This document shows positions 11,052 to 21,893 of a DNA stretch of 64,000 nucleotides, in pieces. The notes under the pieces are model-generated. The model saw only the letters and a list, made by a program, of their open reading frames with translations. It did no database searches and was not told where the DNA came from. The number at the start of each line of letters is the position of its first letter. Within the stretch, counting starts at the first letter, position 1. The position numbers and the translations under genes are program-made. This DNA comes from Blepharisma stoltei (lineage: Eukaryota > Ciliophora > Heterotrichea > Heterotrichida > Blepharismidae), in assembly GCA_914767885.1 (NCBI GenBank), contig CAJZBQ010000011.1, forward strand, positions 1,364,001 to 1,428,000, written 5' to 3'.

Positions 11052-11202
11052 TATTATAGCAAAGAATTAAAATTCTTAAACAGGGAGTCCATTTTTAAAT
11101 ATTCTATAATAAATAATAATTTTTGAAGGCGATTTTATTAATTTTTTATATAAAAATAGCCATCAAATTTCTTCATTAATCAACAGAGAATAGTTAATCT
11201 TG

Positions 11203-13194
11203 ATGGAAAACAATAAAACTTCAAGAAGAGTTGAGTTTGCGCTATCTGGGCTACATCCTGCCTTATTTCTAACTGACGTCGATGAATATTTTATCTGCAG
11301 GATTTGCTATTTTGTTGTCAGAACACCACTTGCATGTACAGCTTGTGAAAACCTTTACTGTAAAGAATGCGCTGAAAAATACATAAGAATCCGCGGCAAA
11401 ATCTGTAAATACTGCAAAGCTGAGCTAAACTTACTAGAACTCAGAAAATTCCCTTTGAAAATTTACAGCCAATTTACTTTATTTTGTGAAAATTATAATC
11501 ATGGCTGCCGCTTTGAAGGGAGCATTGAAGAAATCCGTGCCCATATTCAAGAATGCGAATTTAGCTTGATTCACTGTTCTAACCCTCTGTGTACCAAAGA
11601 ATTCTTATTAAAAGACTGCACGTTCCTTGACCTAAGAGTTTGCTCTTTAAAATGTAATGAAGCAGTCCAATTTTGGAATATTCTTGGCAAGCAAAATAAA
11701 ATAGACTATATTAAGTTCTTCTGGCAATGCTTGGATGCGTATAAGACCAAGCTACAAAATTCTATTGAAGAAGAGTCTAAAGATCTAGCTGAAACTGGGG
11801 ACGAAAAACTAAAGCAAATACAAGAGGAAACTGAAAAACTGAGGCAGCAGCTTTATGAAGTAAAGCATTTGATTCATAATGGAAAATTGGTGCACTCAGT
11901 GTGGACTTGTTGTAAACAAGAAAAATATTCACAAGGATGCGTAAAAATTTAATAAAAATTTCGATGTTTATGATGTTTTTTTTAAAATTCTTTAATGGAA
12001 CCTCGATCTTTGAATATGCTGAAGGCTGTTATAGAGGAAAATATAAATCAAAAATTTTCTCTTATAGAGAAAGAAGTAATTGGACAGCAAGAAATCCTAG
12101 TAAAACTTATCGAGCAAGTAAATTCCTTACTCCCCCTCCGTGAGCGAACAAAAAATTTTTTTATGGAAAAAATTTTGATATATAAATGATGATTTATAAT
12201 GAAATCTCTAGCTAATTCCGTTTTATTTAAAAAGCTTCAATTTCGGAAATTAAATTAATTTTTGCTCCTCAATTTTTGCATATTGGAATTTTTTTAAATT
12301 TTAAAAAAAAAAAATTTTTTATAAAATTTATACATATATTTTTTTTTAAAAAAAATTAACCCTCCTCCGTGAGCGAACAAGGCGTTTTTGTTCGCCCACG
12401 GAGGGGGGAGTTAGCTGATCTGTTAAAAATCCCGATCCCTGAGATTTCTTTGCCTGAATTATCAATTCGCCCTATGCAAATTAAATTTCCACAAGAATCT
12501 GACACTCACCAAATTAATCAAGATCACTTACTTTCCTATGCTATAGAGCAAAAATTTTTTTGCTCACTAAGGAGGGGGTTAATTTTTTCTTTTTATATAA
12601 ATTTTATATTAAAATTTTATTTAAAAAAATCATTTAATTATGCTTTAGGATGTAATTCATTTAGGATTTCAGAAAATAAGCGAGATTTAATTATAATAGT
12701 TTTACTTATATACCACTTGCTCAAGGAACAAAAAAAATCCAATTTCCTAATGGCTTTACTAATTACATCAGAGAAAGTTAGAAAATTTGCCATTAGCCAA
12801 GCGGCTTCAAGAAGAGCGAAAACTTGAAGCTCTTAAAAAGCAAGAAGAAGCAAAAAAACGATTAGAAGCTCAAAAGAAAAAATTAGAAGAAGAACGCGAA
12901 AAAGTAAGAAAATTAAAAGAAGAAGCTGAAATTAAAAGGATTGAGACTCATAAAACCAATGGAAAGCCTCCACGGACAATTTTAAAAAATACCCAAGAAA
13001 TAATTATTAAAGGAGGAAGAAAAAATTTATACACTGAAGCTGCTACTATTAACTTAACAGCAGCAACTGATGATATAGACGAGAAACGCGAACTTTCAGC
13101 TTCAGACATGAACTTTGACCAGCTCAGTGGCTTCGGGAGCCGTGAACCTGAAGAATTTTCACTTTCTGACGAAATAATATCCTATTTCACATAG
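11203..13194 (+). CDS. RING/TRAF-type zinc-finger protein with coiled coils
   Basis: 473 residues after removing three inserts (11942-11992, 12128-12411, 12544-12778). A RING-like finger lies near residues 30-70: CRICYF, then ACTACENLYCKEC and CKYCK. A TRAF-type zinc region with C/H pairs (CENYNHGC, AHIQECEF, HCSNPLC) follows. A coiled coil starts near EEESKDLAE, and a highly charged Arg/Lys/Glu coiled coil (RLQEERKLEALKKQEEAKK) lies in the last third. The architecture suggests a TRAF-like E3 ubiquitin ligase. The length is a multiple of three with these edges, but the third insert (a decayed MITE) has alternative TA edges. The downstream coiled-coil part is tied to the RING part only by the excision model. 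Confidence 0.78.
11942..11992. other. IES, 51 bp, in RING-protein gene
   Basis: In-frame TAA TAA at the left edge. TA-to-TA removal joins SQGCV to MEPRSLN in frame. Confidence 0.6.
12128..12411 (+). mobile_element. CTCCC-family MITE, shortened form, 284 bp
   Basis: Flanked by TTA on both sides. It lacks the ~60-bp block that normally separates the outer terminal repeat from its internal copy, as if the two copies had recombined. The right hairpin is intact apart from small changes. Removal joins EQVNSL to ADLLKIP. Confidence 0.9.
12544..12778 (-). mobile_element. Decayed CTCCC-family MITE, about 235 bp
   Basis: In reverse orientation. Traces of the family remain: TTTGCTCACTAAGGAGGGGG near the left end, the AT-rich body, and TTTCCTAATGGCTTTACT near the right end. 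The frame is restored between SYAI and ENLPLAKRL; other TA pairs (such as the one in CACTTACTT) also keep the frame. Confidence 0.65.
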
Positions 13195-13415
13195 CTTATA
13201 TATTTCAAAAAGCCAATTAAAAAATAATAATAATTATAAAAAAAAGCATAGAAGCGTTAGATTCAATGCATGATTTCGACTGAGGAAATGACATTTTTAA
13301 TCATATTATTGAATCTAGCTAATTTTTTTACAAAGCGCTTTATAATATAAAACATTCTTTTTCTTTCATTACAAAAAAAAATTAACTATTGTTACTGTAA
13401 CATTTTATAATAATT

Positions 13416-15411
13416 ATGGGCGTTTGTATAAGTAAAGAAAATAAAGCCAAAAAGCCACACAGAGCATCGGTTTTATTGGCACCGGAAGTGTCCAGCAGCT
13501 CACGTTTGGAGTCAGTCAGAGATAAATTTGACTTTATTAAAGTTTTAGGCTATGGGCAGTTTGGAACTGTAAGACAAGCAGTCAAGAAAAATGATACAAT
13601 GTCACAAAATAAAAAGTTATACGCAATTAAATCAATATGCAAGGACAATGTGAAGAAGAATTTGGAGTCCATGAAAAGGGAATTGGAAATTCTAAAATTA
13701 GCCGATCACCCGAATATTGTAAAACTTTATGAAATTTATGAGGATAACTTATAGCAACTTAATATAAAAAATTTATAAATAGCCTGATTCCTTATTTTTA
13801 TATAAAAATGAGATTTTCCCTAAAATATAAATAATTACTTAATCCAGCAGATATAGTAAATACATCCATCTGGTAATGGAATATTGCTCAGGCGGCGACT
13901 TATGTGACTATCTTATTCATAAAGAAATTTTAACTGAAAAAGAAGTTTCTGTATTAATGAGACAGATGTTTTCAGCAGTTAACCATCTTCACCATTTAAA
14001 AATATGCCACAGAGACCTAAAGCCTGAAAACTTTTTACTGGCTAATAACAGCGACACCCCAGAAGTAAAATTAACTGATTTTGGGATGTCAGTCAAATTT
14101 GGGGACGATAAAATGAAGTCAATGGTGGGCACTCCATATTTCGTTGCCCCAGAAGTCCTAAAAGGCCGATATGGCAAAGAATGTGACATCTGGTCTTTAG
14201 GCGTCTTCATGTACTTTTTGCTATCAGGACATCATCCGTTCAAAGGCCACGATTTAAAAGAGCTTTTCCTTCATATCACAAAAGGTGAGTTTTCCTTCCC
14301 AGAGAAGCCATGGAGCAAAATTTCTAAAGAAGCCCGACACCTTATCCAGCAGATGCTTAACACTAATCCAGCTAAAAGAATTTCAATATCTCGAGCCTTG
14401 GCTCATCCTTGGTTTTCTACTCTAGATGATCCAAATGAGCATCCTCCTCTAAATTTAGAAGTTTTATACCATTTTTATAGAAATATTTAGTTAATTTATA
14501 TAGGAAAATAAATGGAGCCTGGCAGCAGAAATTCATATAAAATGGATATAAATTCTATGAAAAAATTCCAAGCCCCTAGTAAGCTATATCAAGAAGCTAT
14601 GAAAGTTTTTGTGAGGAATATTTCTGAAGAAAGATATGAAGAATTAGGAGCTGCATTTAAAGAAATTGACCAGTCAAACACAGGATTTGTAACCGCTCAG
14701 GACATTGTAGATGCAATGAGAAGAAATGGGTACGATTTACTTGTGGATGAAATTGAGACTTTAATGAAAAATGTTCAGTATATAGGAGGAGGAAAATTAA
14801 ATTATACGCAATTTTCGTTACATAGCTTTTTGTAATTATTATAGCCAGAAATTTGCTTGGGAAAAAATCAATGAATTTTAAGAAAAAATGCCTGATTTAT
14901 AAAAAATTTAGGTAACTTGTCGAAGTGAATACCAAAAATAATATCAGATAGCATGAGGCCGCAATTTTTAATCGCAGCATTAGCGAGAAAAAAAATTATG
15001 GATGAGGAAGCGTTGTGGGCAGTTTTTAACCATTTTGATAATGGCCATACAGGGACTATAAGTTTAGAGAATTTAAAGTTTGCTTTAATAAAAGCAGGCT
15101 GCTTTATAAGTGATAACGATTTCGAAGAAATCGTCAAAGAATTCGAGCTAAAAGCTGGAAAAAACATGAACTATGAAGAATTCAAAGAAATTATGACCTG
15201 CTTTTCTGAAGAAAACTCATTTGTTATGATAACTGATGAAGATGAAGCTCGAGGAACTGAAAGAAGACAAACTAAAAGACTGTCTGTAAGAAGAATTACT
15301 ATCAGAAGAGCTACTCTCAACGTGATAGAAAGCACACCAACGCTTGAAACAAAAATGGAAACTATAAAAGAAACCGCAGCTGATACCAAAAATGAAGAAA
15401 TTAAATTATAA
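13416..15411 (+). CDS. Calcium-dependent protein kinase (CDPK) with N-myristoylation signal
   Basis: 550 residues after removing three IESs (13752-13860, 14465-14548, 14819-14968). The N-terminus MGVCIS offers Gly2 for myristoylation and Cys4 for palmitoylation, so membrane attachment is likely. The kinase domain covers about residues 40-300: GYGQFGTV glycine loop, YAIKSI lysine, CHRDLKPEN catalytic loop, DFG and APEVLKG. A junction helix (LNSMKKFQAPSKL) leads to the calmodulin-like domain. Two EF-hand loops look usable (FKEIDQSNTGFV and FNHFDNGHTGTI); the other two sites (NVQYIGGGKLNY and FELKAGKNMNY) lack the usual acidic ligands. The basic Thr-rich C-terminal tail is an extension. All three joins rebuild conserved CDPK sequence, which strongly supports the IES edges. 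Confidence 0.95.
13752..13860. other. IES, 109 bp, in CDPK kinase domain
   Basis: Removing TA to TA joins YEDNL to YIHLVMEYCSGG, the conserved kinase hinge. This is one of the clearest IESs in the window. Confidence 0.93.
14465..14548. other. IES, 84 bp, in CDPK junction helix
   Basis: Contains an in-frame TAG. TA-to-TA removal joins LNLEVL to NSMKKFQAPSKL, the usual spacing for this junction. Confidence 0.88.
14819..14968. other. IES, 150 bp, in CDPK EF-hand region
   Basis: TA-to-TA removal joins NYTQFSL to IAALARKKI. The sequence CGCAATTTT occurs both just before the left edge and just inside the right edge. Confidence 0.85.
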
Positions 15412-15869
15412 CTTCCCAATTTTAAATCGGAACTAAAAATTCTGTTCCAATTATAAGGGGTTATTTTTTTTTAAAAAAAATTAAAATGATTTTTCATAAT
15501 AAATATTTTTTAAAAAAAAAAATTTTTTGAGTTTAATTTATTTTTATAGAGATTAATTAAAATACTAATTAATTCAATGTGCCAAATGTTTAAATATAAT
15601 TCTACTTGAGCTCTCATCATTAAATTAGATTAAAGCTATTTTGTTCGAGCTTATAAGGGCATGTAAATAAAATCAATCATTGGATTTTTGAAATTGTAGT
15701 CGACCATGTATTGTCTGAAAGGAGGCATTCGCTGCTTAAGCTCAACCCTTTCAATAGATCTATGTCTGATCTTCTTTTCTCTTTTAATGTTAATTTAGCT
15801 TTCTAAATGCTGATTCTTATATAAATATAATGAATATATAGCAAATCTTTATATGGCATAATTTCATAA
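15412..15869. other. Gene-free spacer between convergent genes
   Basis: AT-rich, with long T and A runs at 15,460-15,530. No frame or repeat is recognised. Confidence 0.5.
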
Positions 15870-16707
15870 TTATGATGTTAATAACGAATTTATTCTTGAT
15901 TGGATTTCATTGTCAAGCTGATTTACTGTTTTCAATATAGTTTCTTGATCATACCTATACTTTGGCAAGCAAGCTCTTTTTTCTTCAACTGAAATACAGT
16001 CATCAGAATATAGCCAAGGGCATACTTTGGATCTCCTCGGGCTACGGCTTGCTGCCTCAACCTGTGGATTTGACGAGCGGCCATAAAGTTGTACTCGTCA
16101 ACCTGTGGAGTTTGGCTTGGCAACTGATACTGCCGAGTCAGCCCACTAATTAAGGGGGCAAGCTGTAGCCCAGAGCAATCCAAAGCAGGTCCTGGGCTAT
16201 ACACAAGCTGAGTTGTATCAAAACTTGTTGAAAACACTGGCAAGGGTCATGATGTAAAAATTGATTGAGGTCCTGCAGCTTGTTCCGGGACTTCAATATC
16301 TTCAATTTTCTGCTTTTTATGTGCCATACTCATAGCTCTTTGTTCGACGAGTTGTGGAGGTACTCCTTCCATTCCAAAAATATACTATTTCATAATAATC
16401 TTCTAACTTTTAAATTATTAATTGCCTTAAATATTCTAAATTTTAATTCATATATAAAAATCATATCTAATTCAATAGCATCTCTTCCTGTCTTTGCATT
16501 CGGCACTTTCAGCACCTGTTCTTTATGCACTTGCAGCACATGTGTCGCCATCGATGCTGCAGTACTAAACTTCTTATGGCACGTATGACACGAAAAATGC
16601 CTGGCTTTTTGATGCTGATGCAGTACAAATTCATCATCAAACTCTCTATCACAATAATAGCAAAAAGGCTTCAGGAATCTAATTTTTTGTCTATTCTTAC
16701 GACCCAT
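15870..16707 (-). CDS. ZNF207: ZNF207/BuGZ-like zinc-finger protein
   Basis: The N-terminus carries two C2H2-like fingers ([20 protein letters not shown] and [17 protein letters not shown]) followed by [26 protein letters not shown]. This is the diagnostic BuGZ/ZNF207 order; the protein binds microtubules and Bub3 and helps spindle assembly. An 83-bp IES (16381-16463) interrupts IELD-IFGMEG; TA-to-TA removal is exact. After the Pro/Ser-rich middle ([12 protein letters not shown]) the coding frame appears to change near 16,160-16,200, because the downstream frame ([33 protein letters not shown]) looks more coding than the original. A 23- or 38-bp TA-bounded cut or a 17-nt GT...AG intron would reconcile them; none is proven. 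Its start codon is 7 bp from that of the divergent COMMD gene. Confidence 0.85.
16381..16463. other. IES, 83 bp, in BuGZ gene
   Basis: Placed exactly where the family reads IELxIxGMEG. TA-to-TA removal restores that motif. Confidence 0.9.
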
Positions 16708-16714
16708 TTATAAA

Positions 16715-17302
16715 ATGGAGTTCTTAAAGAGGGAAGCTCTATTTCAGCATCTTCCTTTGTTAAATAAAGAAATGCTTTTACTGCTTATTGACTCAGCTCT
16801 GCTTTATTTAACTCATAGAAAGCAGTATTTTGACTCAGGAGAATTTTATGAACAAGCATTAGGCGTAGGCTGCCAGCTATCTAAAAATGAATTTAAGTCA
16901 GCTTGTGAAGGCTTGACTGTACTAATAGAATGGATGCTCAAAAACAACCCAGAAAATGCTGGAAGATTTACCTTTCTTAATATTTTATCTACCCATTCTG
17001 CCTTAGGTGAAGATTTGTTGACTGAAATCGATGGATTTTTCACAAGAAAAATCAAAGAATATGCAGACAAAAAGCCTTTATTTGGGAACTTGCATTTAAT
17101 AGACGTAGACTGGAATGCAGGGATTACGGTAGCTACAGACTCTTCTAATGGGTTAAATACTCCCTATGTGAAGCTCCAGCTGAATTTAGCAAACCCACAG
17201 ACTGGGCTTTGCAGCAGAGAGACTATATCTCTTGACTATTTAGAATTCAAGAATTTATTAAGAGAAACTCGAAAAATTAGCAGCATAATGAACACGCTTT
17301 AA
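16715..17302 (+). CDS. COMM-domain (COMMD) protein
   Basis: 195 residues, uninterrupted. The N-terminal half is helical, as in COMMD proteins. The C-terminal COMM domain is visible at about residues 120-190: LHLIDVDWNAGITVATDSS, then PYVKLQLNL and a final helix with LDYLEFKNLLRETRKI. COMMD proteins assemble in the Commander complex, which recycles membrane cargo from endosomes together with CCC and retriever subunits. Which of the ten paralogues it matches is unclear. The 7-bp gap to the BuGZ start codon means any shared promoter must overlap transcribed sequence. Confidence 0.85.
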   Translation: MEFLKREALFQHLPLLNKEMLLLLIDSALLYLTHRKQYFDSGEFYEQALGVGCQLSKNEFKSACEGLTVLIEWMLKNNPENAGRFTFLNILSTHSALGEDLLTEIDGFFTRKIKEYADKKPLFGNLHLIDVDWNAGITVATDSSNGLNTPYVKLQLNLANPQTGLCSRETISLDYLEFKNLLRETRKISSIMNTL

Positions 17303-17314
17303 ATAAGTCATAAA

Positions 17315-19546
17315 TTAAACATCATCTTTGACTGAATCCTGAGCCTCTTTCCATTTCTTAGCCATTTCTAAGATCTTTAAGTTACGAGCTTCAGTGGTTT
17401 CGTCAGGGAAAATATAGTCTAAATATTCTTCATAGCCAGCTTCTTCTTCACCTTCTCTTTCAACTTTTCGCTTTTTCTTGACTTTTTGTGGCATTTTTTT
17501 CATTACTTCTTCAACTGATTTTTCGTCACCGTGCTCTTGCTCTATTTCTTGTCAGGCTTCTAATAGTAAAAGGCGTGACTCTTTGTCAGAAATTTGTTTA
17601 AAATGATTATCGCCTCTTTTGAGGACATTTCGGGCATCATCGAAATTTTGGTAAGAAATTTCGAATTGGGCATAAGAAACCCAGACTTTTAGGTGCTTGG
17701 TTTTGGTAAGAAGTCTTTCATATAAATCTTTGGCGCCTTTGCAGTTATTTAGCTCAATTTCTGTGTCAATATATGCTTTTCAGGCTAGTTCTGGCATGTC
17801 GAGATTGGTTTGAGAAATCGCAATTTCTAGGATTTTTCTACACCTTTCAGTTTCTTCTAATGTTTTTTCGAACTCAGAAAATTTGATCCAGGCTTTGCAG
17901 TTTGAAGGCTGCTTTTCTATTCATTTAGTATATAGGTTTCTACATCTGTCGATTTCTCCAAGCTGCATTTCTAGTTCAATATAGGCTTGGAAGATTTTTT
18001 TGCTACCGTATTTTCCAATTCCTGTTCCTAGTATTTTTCTGGCTTTTTCTAAATTTAATTGTCGGATTTCAAAAAACGCATAAAGAGTCCAAAGTTTAGA
18101 AAAGCTGAAATATTGGTGTGGGACAATTTTTAAAGCATTTTCATAGACTTGTCGGGCATTTTCGATTTCTCCAGAGCTTTCTTCGAAAACTGCATAATTA
18201 ATCCAAAAATAAATGTATCTTCGCCAATGTTTTTTCTCATTAGAGTTTGGTATATTTGCAATAGCTCTTTCATAGGTTTCTCGGATTCTTTTTAAGTCTC
18301 CTTGAGATTCTTCGAGCTTTATGTAGTCAAACCAAATATCATATGCCATTGGCTGCTCAGAAAGAGATTTTTCGTATACCCGCTTTTATAAATAGCACTT
18401 CTAGTTATATAAAAATGAATTTTTTGATAAAAAAATTCATTTATTTTAAATAAACATACAAAGCCCTTCTTTTATTGAGTACCACAATCTCTATATTTCC
18501 TTTAGACCCATATTGTTTTTCAAAATTAATATAATTTTGATACAATTTAGGTGCTTTTTCCTTGGGAATCTGCTCAATCGCGTACTTAAAAAGCTCCCTC
18601 GCTCTTTCATACTCATGGCATTTTATTTCAAACTCTGTAAACTCCAAAAAAAACTCCTCCACATTTGCATGTGGCCCAAGCTCTTCTATGCATTTTTCAA
18701 AGACTTTTCTTGCTCCTTGCCTATTTTTATGTTTTTCTTCAAATTTCGCCACTTTAATAAAGCTTGATACCTCAGGATGGGCTTGTATCATCCTATATAT
18801 AATTTCTCTGGCCTTGTCAGTTTCTTTCATCCTTTCTTCAAATTTTGAGTACATAATTCATGCAGACTGAGGAGGGTTAATTTGGGTCATAATTTTGCTC
18901 TGCATTTTTGGTAGCCAGAGAGAACTTATTGAAAAATTAATAATTTTGACAAATTTTTCTATAAAAATCAGTTTTATTAGGTAGATAATGACTTACCGTT
19001 AATTTCCATTCATCTTTCAAATATCTTCCTCGCTCCTATGTAATTTCCAAGCATTTCTTCCATATATGCATACTTATACCAAAGCTGATCTACCCTCGGC
19101 AAATAATTAATTGCCCTTTCCCATACATTTCTGGCGTTATTCACAAATTTGTGCCGCATTTCCATTTCTGCGTATTTCACTCATAATGACGTGTTTTTAT
19201 AGTCTACGTTGATTGCGCGTTCAAAAACACTCCGGGCTCGCTTGAAATCTTGGAGACCTTCTTCAAAGGCAGCATATTTAAGCCAGGCAGAAATTAAAAA
19301 TTTCTGTTTGCGGACTGTGTTTTCGAATTCAGCTGTTTTGCGGTGGAGATAGTCGGTAAGCTCTTCTTCGTCGTTGATTTGGACACGAGGTGGGCGAATG
19401 TCGTCAATTTGGTTTGCCAAAGCTTCACGAAGGAGCTGTTCAGCAGAAATTTGGATATCAGCAGGAGCCTTATTTTTGGTTCGTGGGAGACGAACACTCA
19501 TTTGGCTTGGAGGTAAAGAATATTCAGGTCTTTCTATAGGATCCAT
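17315..19546 (-). CDS. CRNKL1: Crooked-neck-like pre-mRNA splicing factor (CRNKL1/Clf1)
   Basis: 675 residues after removing two IESs (18375-18456, 18878-18999). The protein is built from repeated HAT helices: W.KYA..E pairs such as [50 protein letters not shown] and [14 protein letters not shown]. Several of these Trp codons are TGA. The N-terminus [15 protein letters not shown] is typical of Crn/Clf1. It belongs to the NineTeen complex of the active spliceosome. The C-terminus is acidic and Lys-rich ([20 protein letters not shown]). The convergent COMMD gene ends 12 bp away. Both joins give family-like sequence ([27 protein letters not shown]). Confidence 0.94.
18375..18456. other. IES, 82 bp, in CRNKL1 gene
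   Basis: AT-rich with a short inverted repeat (AATGAATTTTTTT...AAAAAATTCATT) and in-frame stops. Removal restores KRRALYEKSL. Confidence 0.88.
18878..18999. other. IES, 122 bp, in CRNKL1 gene
   Basis: TA-to-TA removal joins ERWMEI to NPPQSAWIMY. A GGTAAGT-like 5' splice sequence sits at its edge (minus strand), but excision at the TA gives the exact family sequence. Confidence 0.88.
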
Positions 19547-19671
19547 ATTATAAAAAATTAAAAATTTTATTTTTTGATAGAAGAACTATAAAAGATAAGC
19601 TATTAATGCTGATTTTAATAAAAAATCTAAGGGATGGATCACAAAGTGAATTTTAAGGAAAATAATATAAA

Positions 19672-21033
19672 ATGTCTGAAGACGATAAAGGAAAAATCAA
19701 GGTAAAAAAATCGTGGATTGAAAAGCTCTTTTCACCTATCATTCCTGGCTCTGTAAAAAGCTCAGTTCTTAGCTTATGCAGCATCACTTTAGGAAGTGGA
19801 GTTTTAAGCTTGCCATTAGCAGTCTACACTTGTGGGCTTGCCCTGGGTATGGATCTCCTTATAATTGGAGGACTCATCTGTAGCTTTTATTACAAAATCT
19901 TAATAAAAGCCAGCGACATGACTAAACAATACACCCACGCTGGCATTGCTGAAGCTTTATTCGGGTTTTACTTCAAAAGAGGACTAGAAATAGGGATAAT
20001 TTTGCATTGCTTTGGAGTAGTTTGTGCATATCAAGCTATAATGAGCTCATTTTTGTGTAGTGTTTTGCATTCGTTTGGGGTTTTAGCTCAGCCTGACGAT
20101 GACCAATTAAGAGTGACAGCAATAATCCTTATCAATATTTTCGTGATTTTCCCTTTGTCGCTATTTAAAGAATTCAGTGCATTAAGATATGCGTCCTCAA
20201 TTAGTGTGATTTCTTGTATTTATATTACACTTGTGATTCTATTCCAGACTCCAGCTTATTTAGCTACAAATCCAGGGTTTATGAACAATATTCTTGTTAA
20301 TATAAGCTCAATGGCTTGATTTTTTTTTTTAAAAAAAAATTTTTTGTATGTATTTTAGCAATTAAATTATCTAGAAAAGTATATAAAACTATTTGATTTT
20401 AATATATACGTAGTTGACGCTATGAGCATAACTCTTTTTGCTTATGAGTCTTCAAGAGCGATCCCTATCATTTATCAAGAACTCAACAAAAGAAACTATA
20501 ATAGGATGAGCAAGGTTATTGACAGAGGAAATGGCCTGATGATTGTACTTTATACAGTAATTGGCGTTTTTGGGTTTTTTTCGTATATGAATAAAATGCC
20601 TAACTTGGTGGTCTTCAGACAGACATTAGATGGGACGCCCAATGCTTATGATTGGCCAATGGTTTATGCAAGACTAGGAGTTGCCATGACGATTATGATG
20701 AGCATTCCTATGAATATTAATCCAACCAGGTTAGCTTTGACACAAATAATTTCAGGGACAAATTACAAAGAAGATTTAGCAAGACATGTAGGACTAACCG
20801 CTATGCTTTTATTTGGGTCAGTTTTGGTAGCAATAGCCATCCCTGACGCTATTTTTTACTTCAAAATATTAGGAGGAATTTTTTCAGTGATAATGGGAGT
20901 TATTTATCCGTGCTTAATACAAATGTATTTGCCTGAAAGTTTTACAACAAAAATAGTGACAGTGGTTTTGACAGTAATCGTGAGCTTGATTGGATTTAGC
21001 TCAGTAGTGATAACGATTAATAGTATTTCTTAA
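19672..21033 (+). CDS. Amino-acid/auxin permease-type transporter (AAAP family)
   Basis: 426 residues after removal of one IES (20330-20410). About 11 hydrophobic segments follow a short charged N-terminus. The first, SVLSLCSITLGSGVLSLPLA, carries the conserved G.G.L.LP pattern of vesicular/amino-acid transporters (SLC32/36/38 type). A later segment LFAYESSRAIPIIYQEL matches the A..........IY.EL stretch of the family. It should move neutral amino acids with protons or sodium across a plasma or vacuole membrane; the substrate is not predictable. The IES interrupts a membrane segment; TA-to-TA removal gives SSMAWFFFLVDAMS, with the Trp encoded by TGA. Confidence 0.9.
20330..20410. other. IES, 81 bp, in amino-acid transporter gene
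   Basis: Begins in a T/A run and contains in-frame stops. TA-to-TA removal restores an uninterrupted membrane segment. Confidence 0.87.
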
Positions 21034-21089
21034 TTAAATTTTAGTCATAAAAAATAGAAAATTCAAATTTTTAGAGTTGAGGAATTATA

Positions 21090-21798
21090 ATGGCAGAAAT
21101 CCCTAAAACATCTTCACAAATTTCTAAGCTCGATATCCCTGGGATGTCCAAGCTCCGTAAACAACTAGCGAAAATCCCAATCGAAGTGCCAGATATTTCA
21201 TTAAAACTTGACCACTACAAAAAATCTCTTGATTTCAAGTATTTTTAACACAGATCTGAATTTCTTAATAGCCATATCCTAAATAGCTCTTTTTCTCCTG
21301 AATTAATAGAAAGAGACAAAATTTATACTAGCAAAGCTATAGAGCTCCAACAAGTAATTGGTGTAGAAATTGGAAAAAAGTTCAGACAACGATATATAGA
21401 AGAGCTTTTAAAACATGATAGTGAGGTCCGAGATGTTTTATACCCTTCTATACAAATTTACCATACAAAATTTATTGATAAATTATTAAAAATAAAAAAA
21501 AATTGTTTTAATAAAAAGATTATCTAATTTTGACAGCTGGGAGCTGAAAAACACTTATAGAAGAATGAACAGAAATAAGCTAAAAAGCAAATTTGAAGTA
21601 GAAAATTTTCGATATAAAACACAGCGGCTCAGTGTTGATGTGTTGAGAAAGAAAGCAAAATCAGAAATACAAAAAAATGAAAGAGAAATTTTGATTAAAA
21701 GAAATGATTGGAAAGAAAATGAATTTGTAAGAAGAAACAAGATCAGCGAAATGAGAGATAAAGAGACCAGCTTTTTAACACAAATGGAATCTTTATAA
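21090..21798 (+). CDS. Unknown charged helical protein with a 15-nt intron
   Basis: 219 residues after removing a 15-nt intron (21239-21253) and a short IES (about 21487-21520). Starts MAEIPKTSSQISKLD; the rest is Lys/Arg/Glu-rich and likely helical (RRMNRNKLKSKFEVENFRYK, KSEIQKNEREILIKRNDW). No family is recognised. Intron removal turns KYF-stop into DFKSEFLNSH; the IES cut joins DKLL to SNFDSWELKN and corrects the frame. The gene sits between a transporter and a secreted-protein gene. Confidence 0.7.
21239..21253 (+). other. 15-nt spliceosomal intron
   Basis: GTATTTTTAACACAG, with GT...AG ends and an in-frame TAA. Removal keeps the frame. Introns of 15-16 nt are characteristic of heterotrich ciliates. 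Confidence 0.85.
21487..21520. other. Short IES, about 34 bp
   Basis: Needed to switch from the upstream to the downstream coding frame and to remove a TAA. TA pairs a few bases apart allow 34 or 37 bp. Confidence 0.55.
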
Positions 21799-21893
21799 GG
21801 ATCTGCCAGAATTTATTTAAAATAATTAGCTTAATGAAATTAATTGTGCTGATAAAAATCAATTAAAATAAGTGATTAGCTATTTTTATTATT

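Noticed and set aside
15932-16243. BuGZ C-terminus read in its upstream frame to the TAA near 15,932
   Set aside because: The alternative frame has more natural codon use and a plausible C-terminus, although the join is unproven; reported as unresolved.
18880-19001. Conventional long intron in CRNKL1 starting GGTAAGT
   Set aside because: The other introns here are 15 nt, and TA-bounded removal gives the exact family sequence, whereas a GT...AG cut does not.
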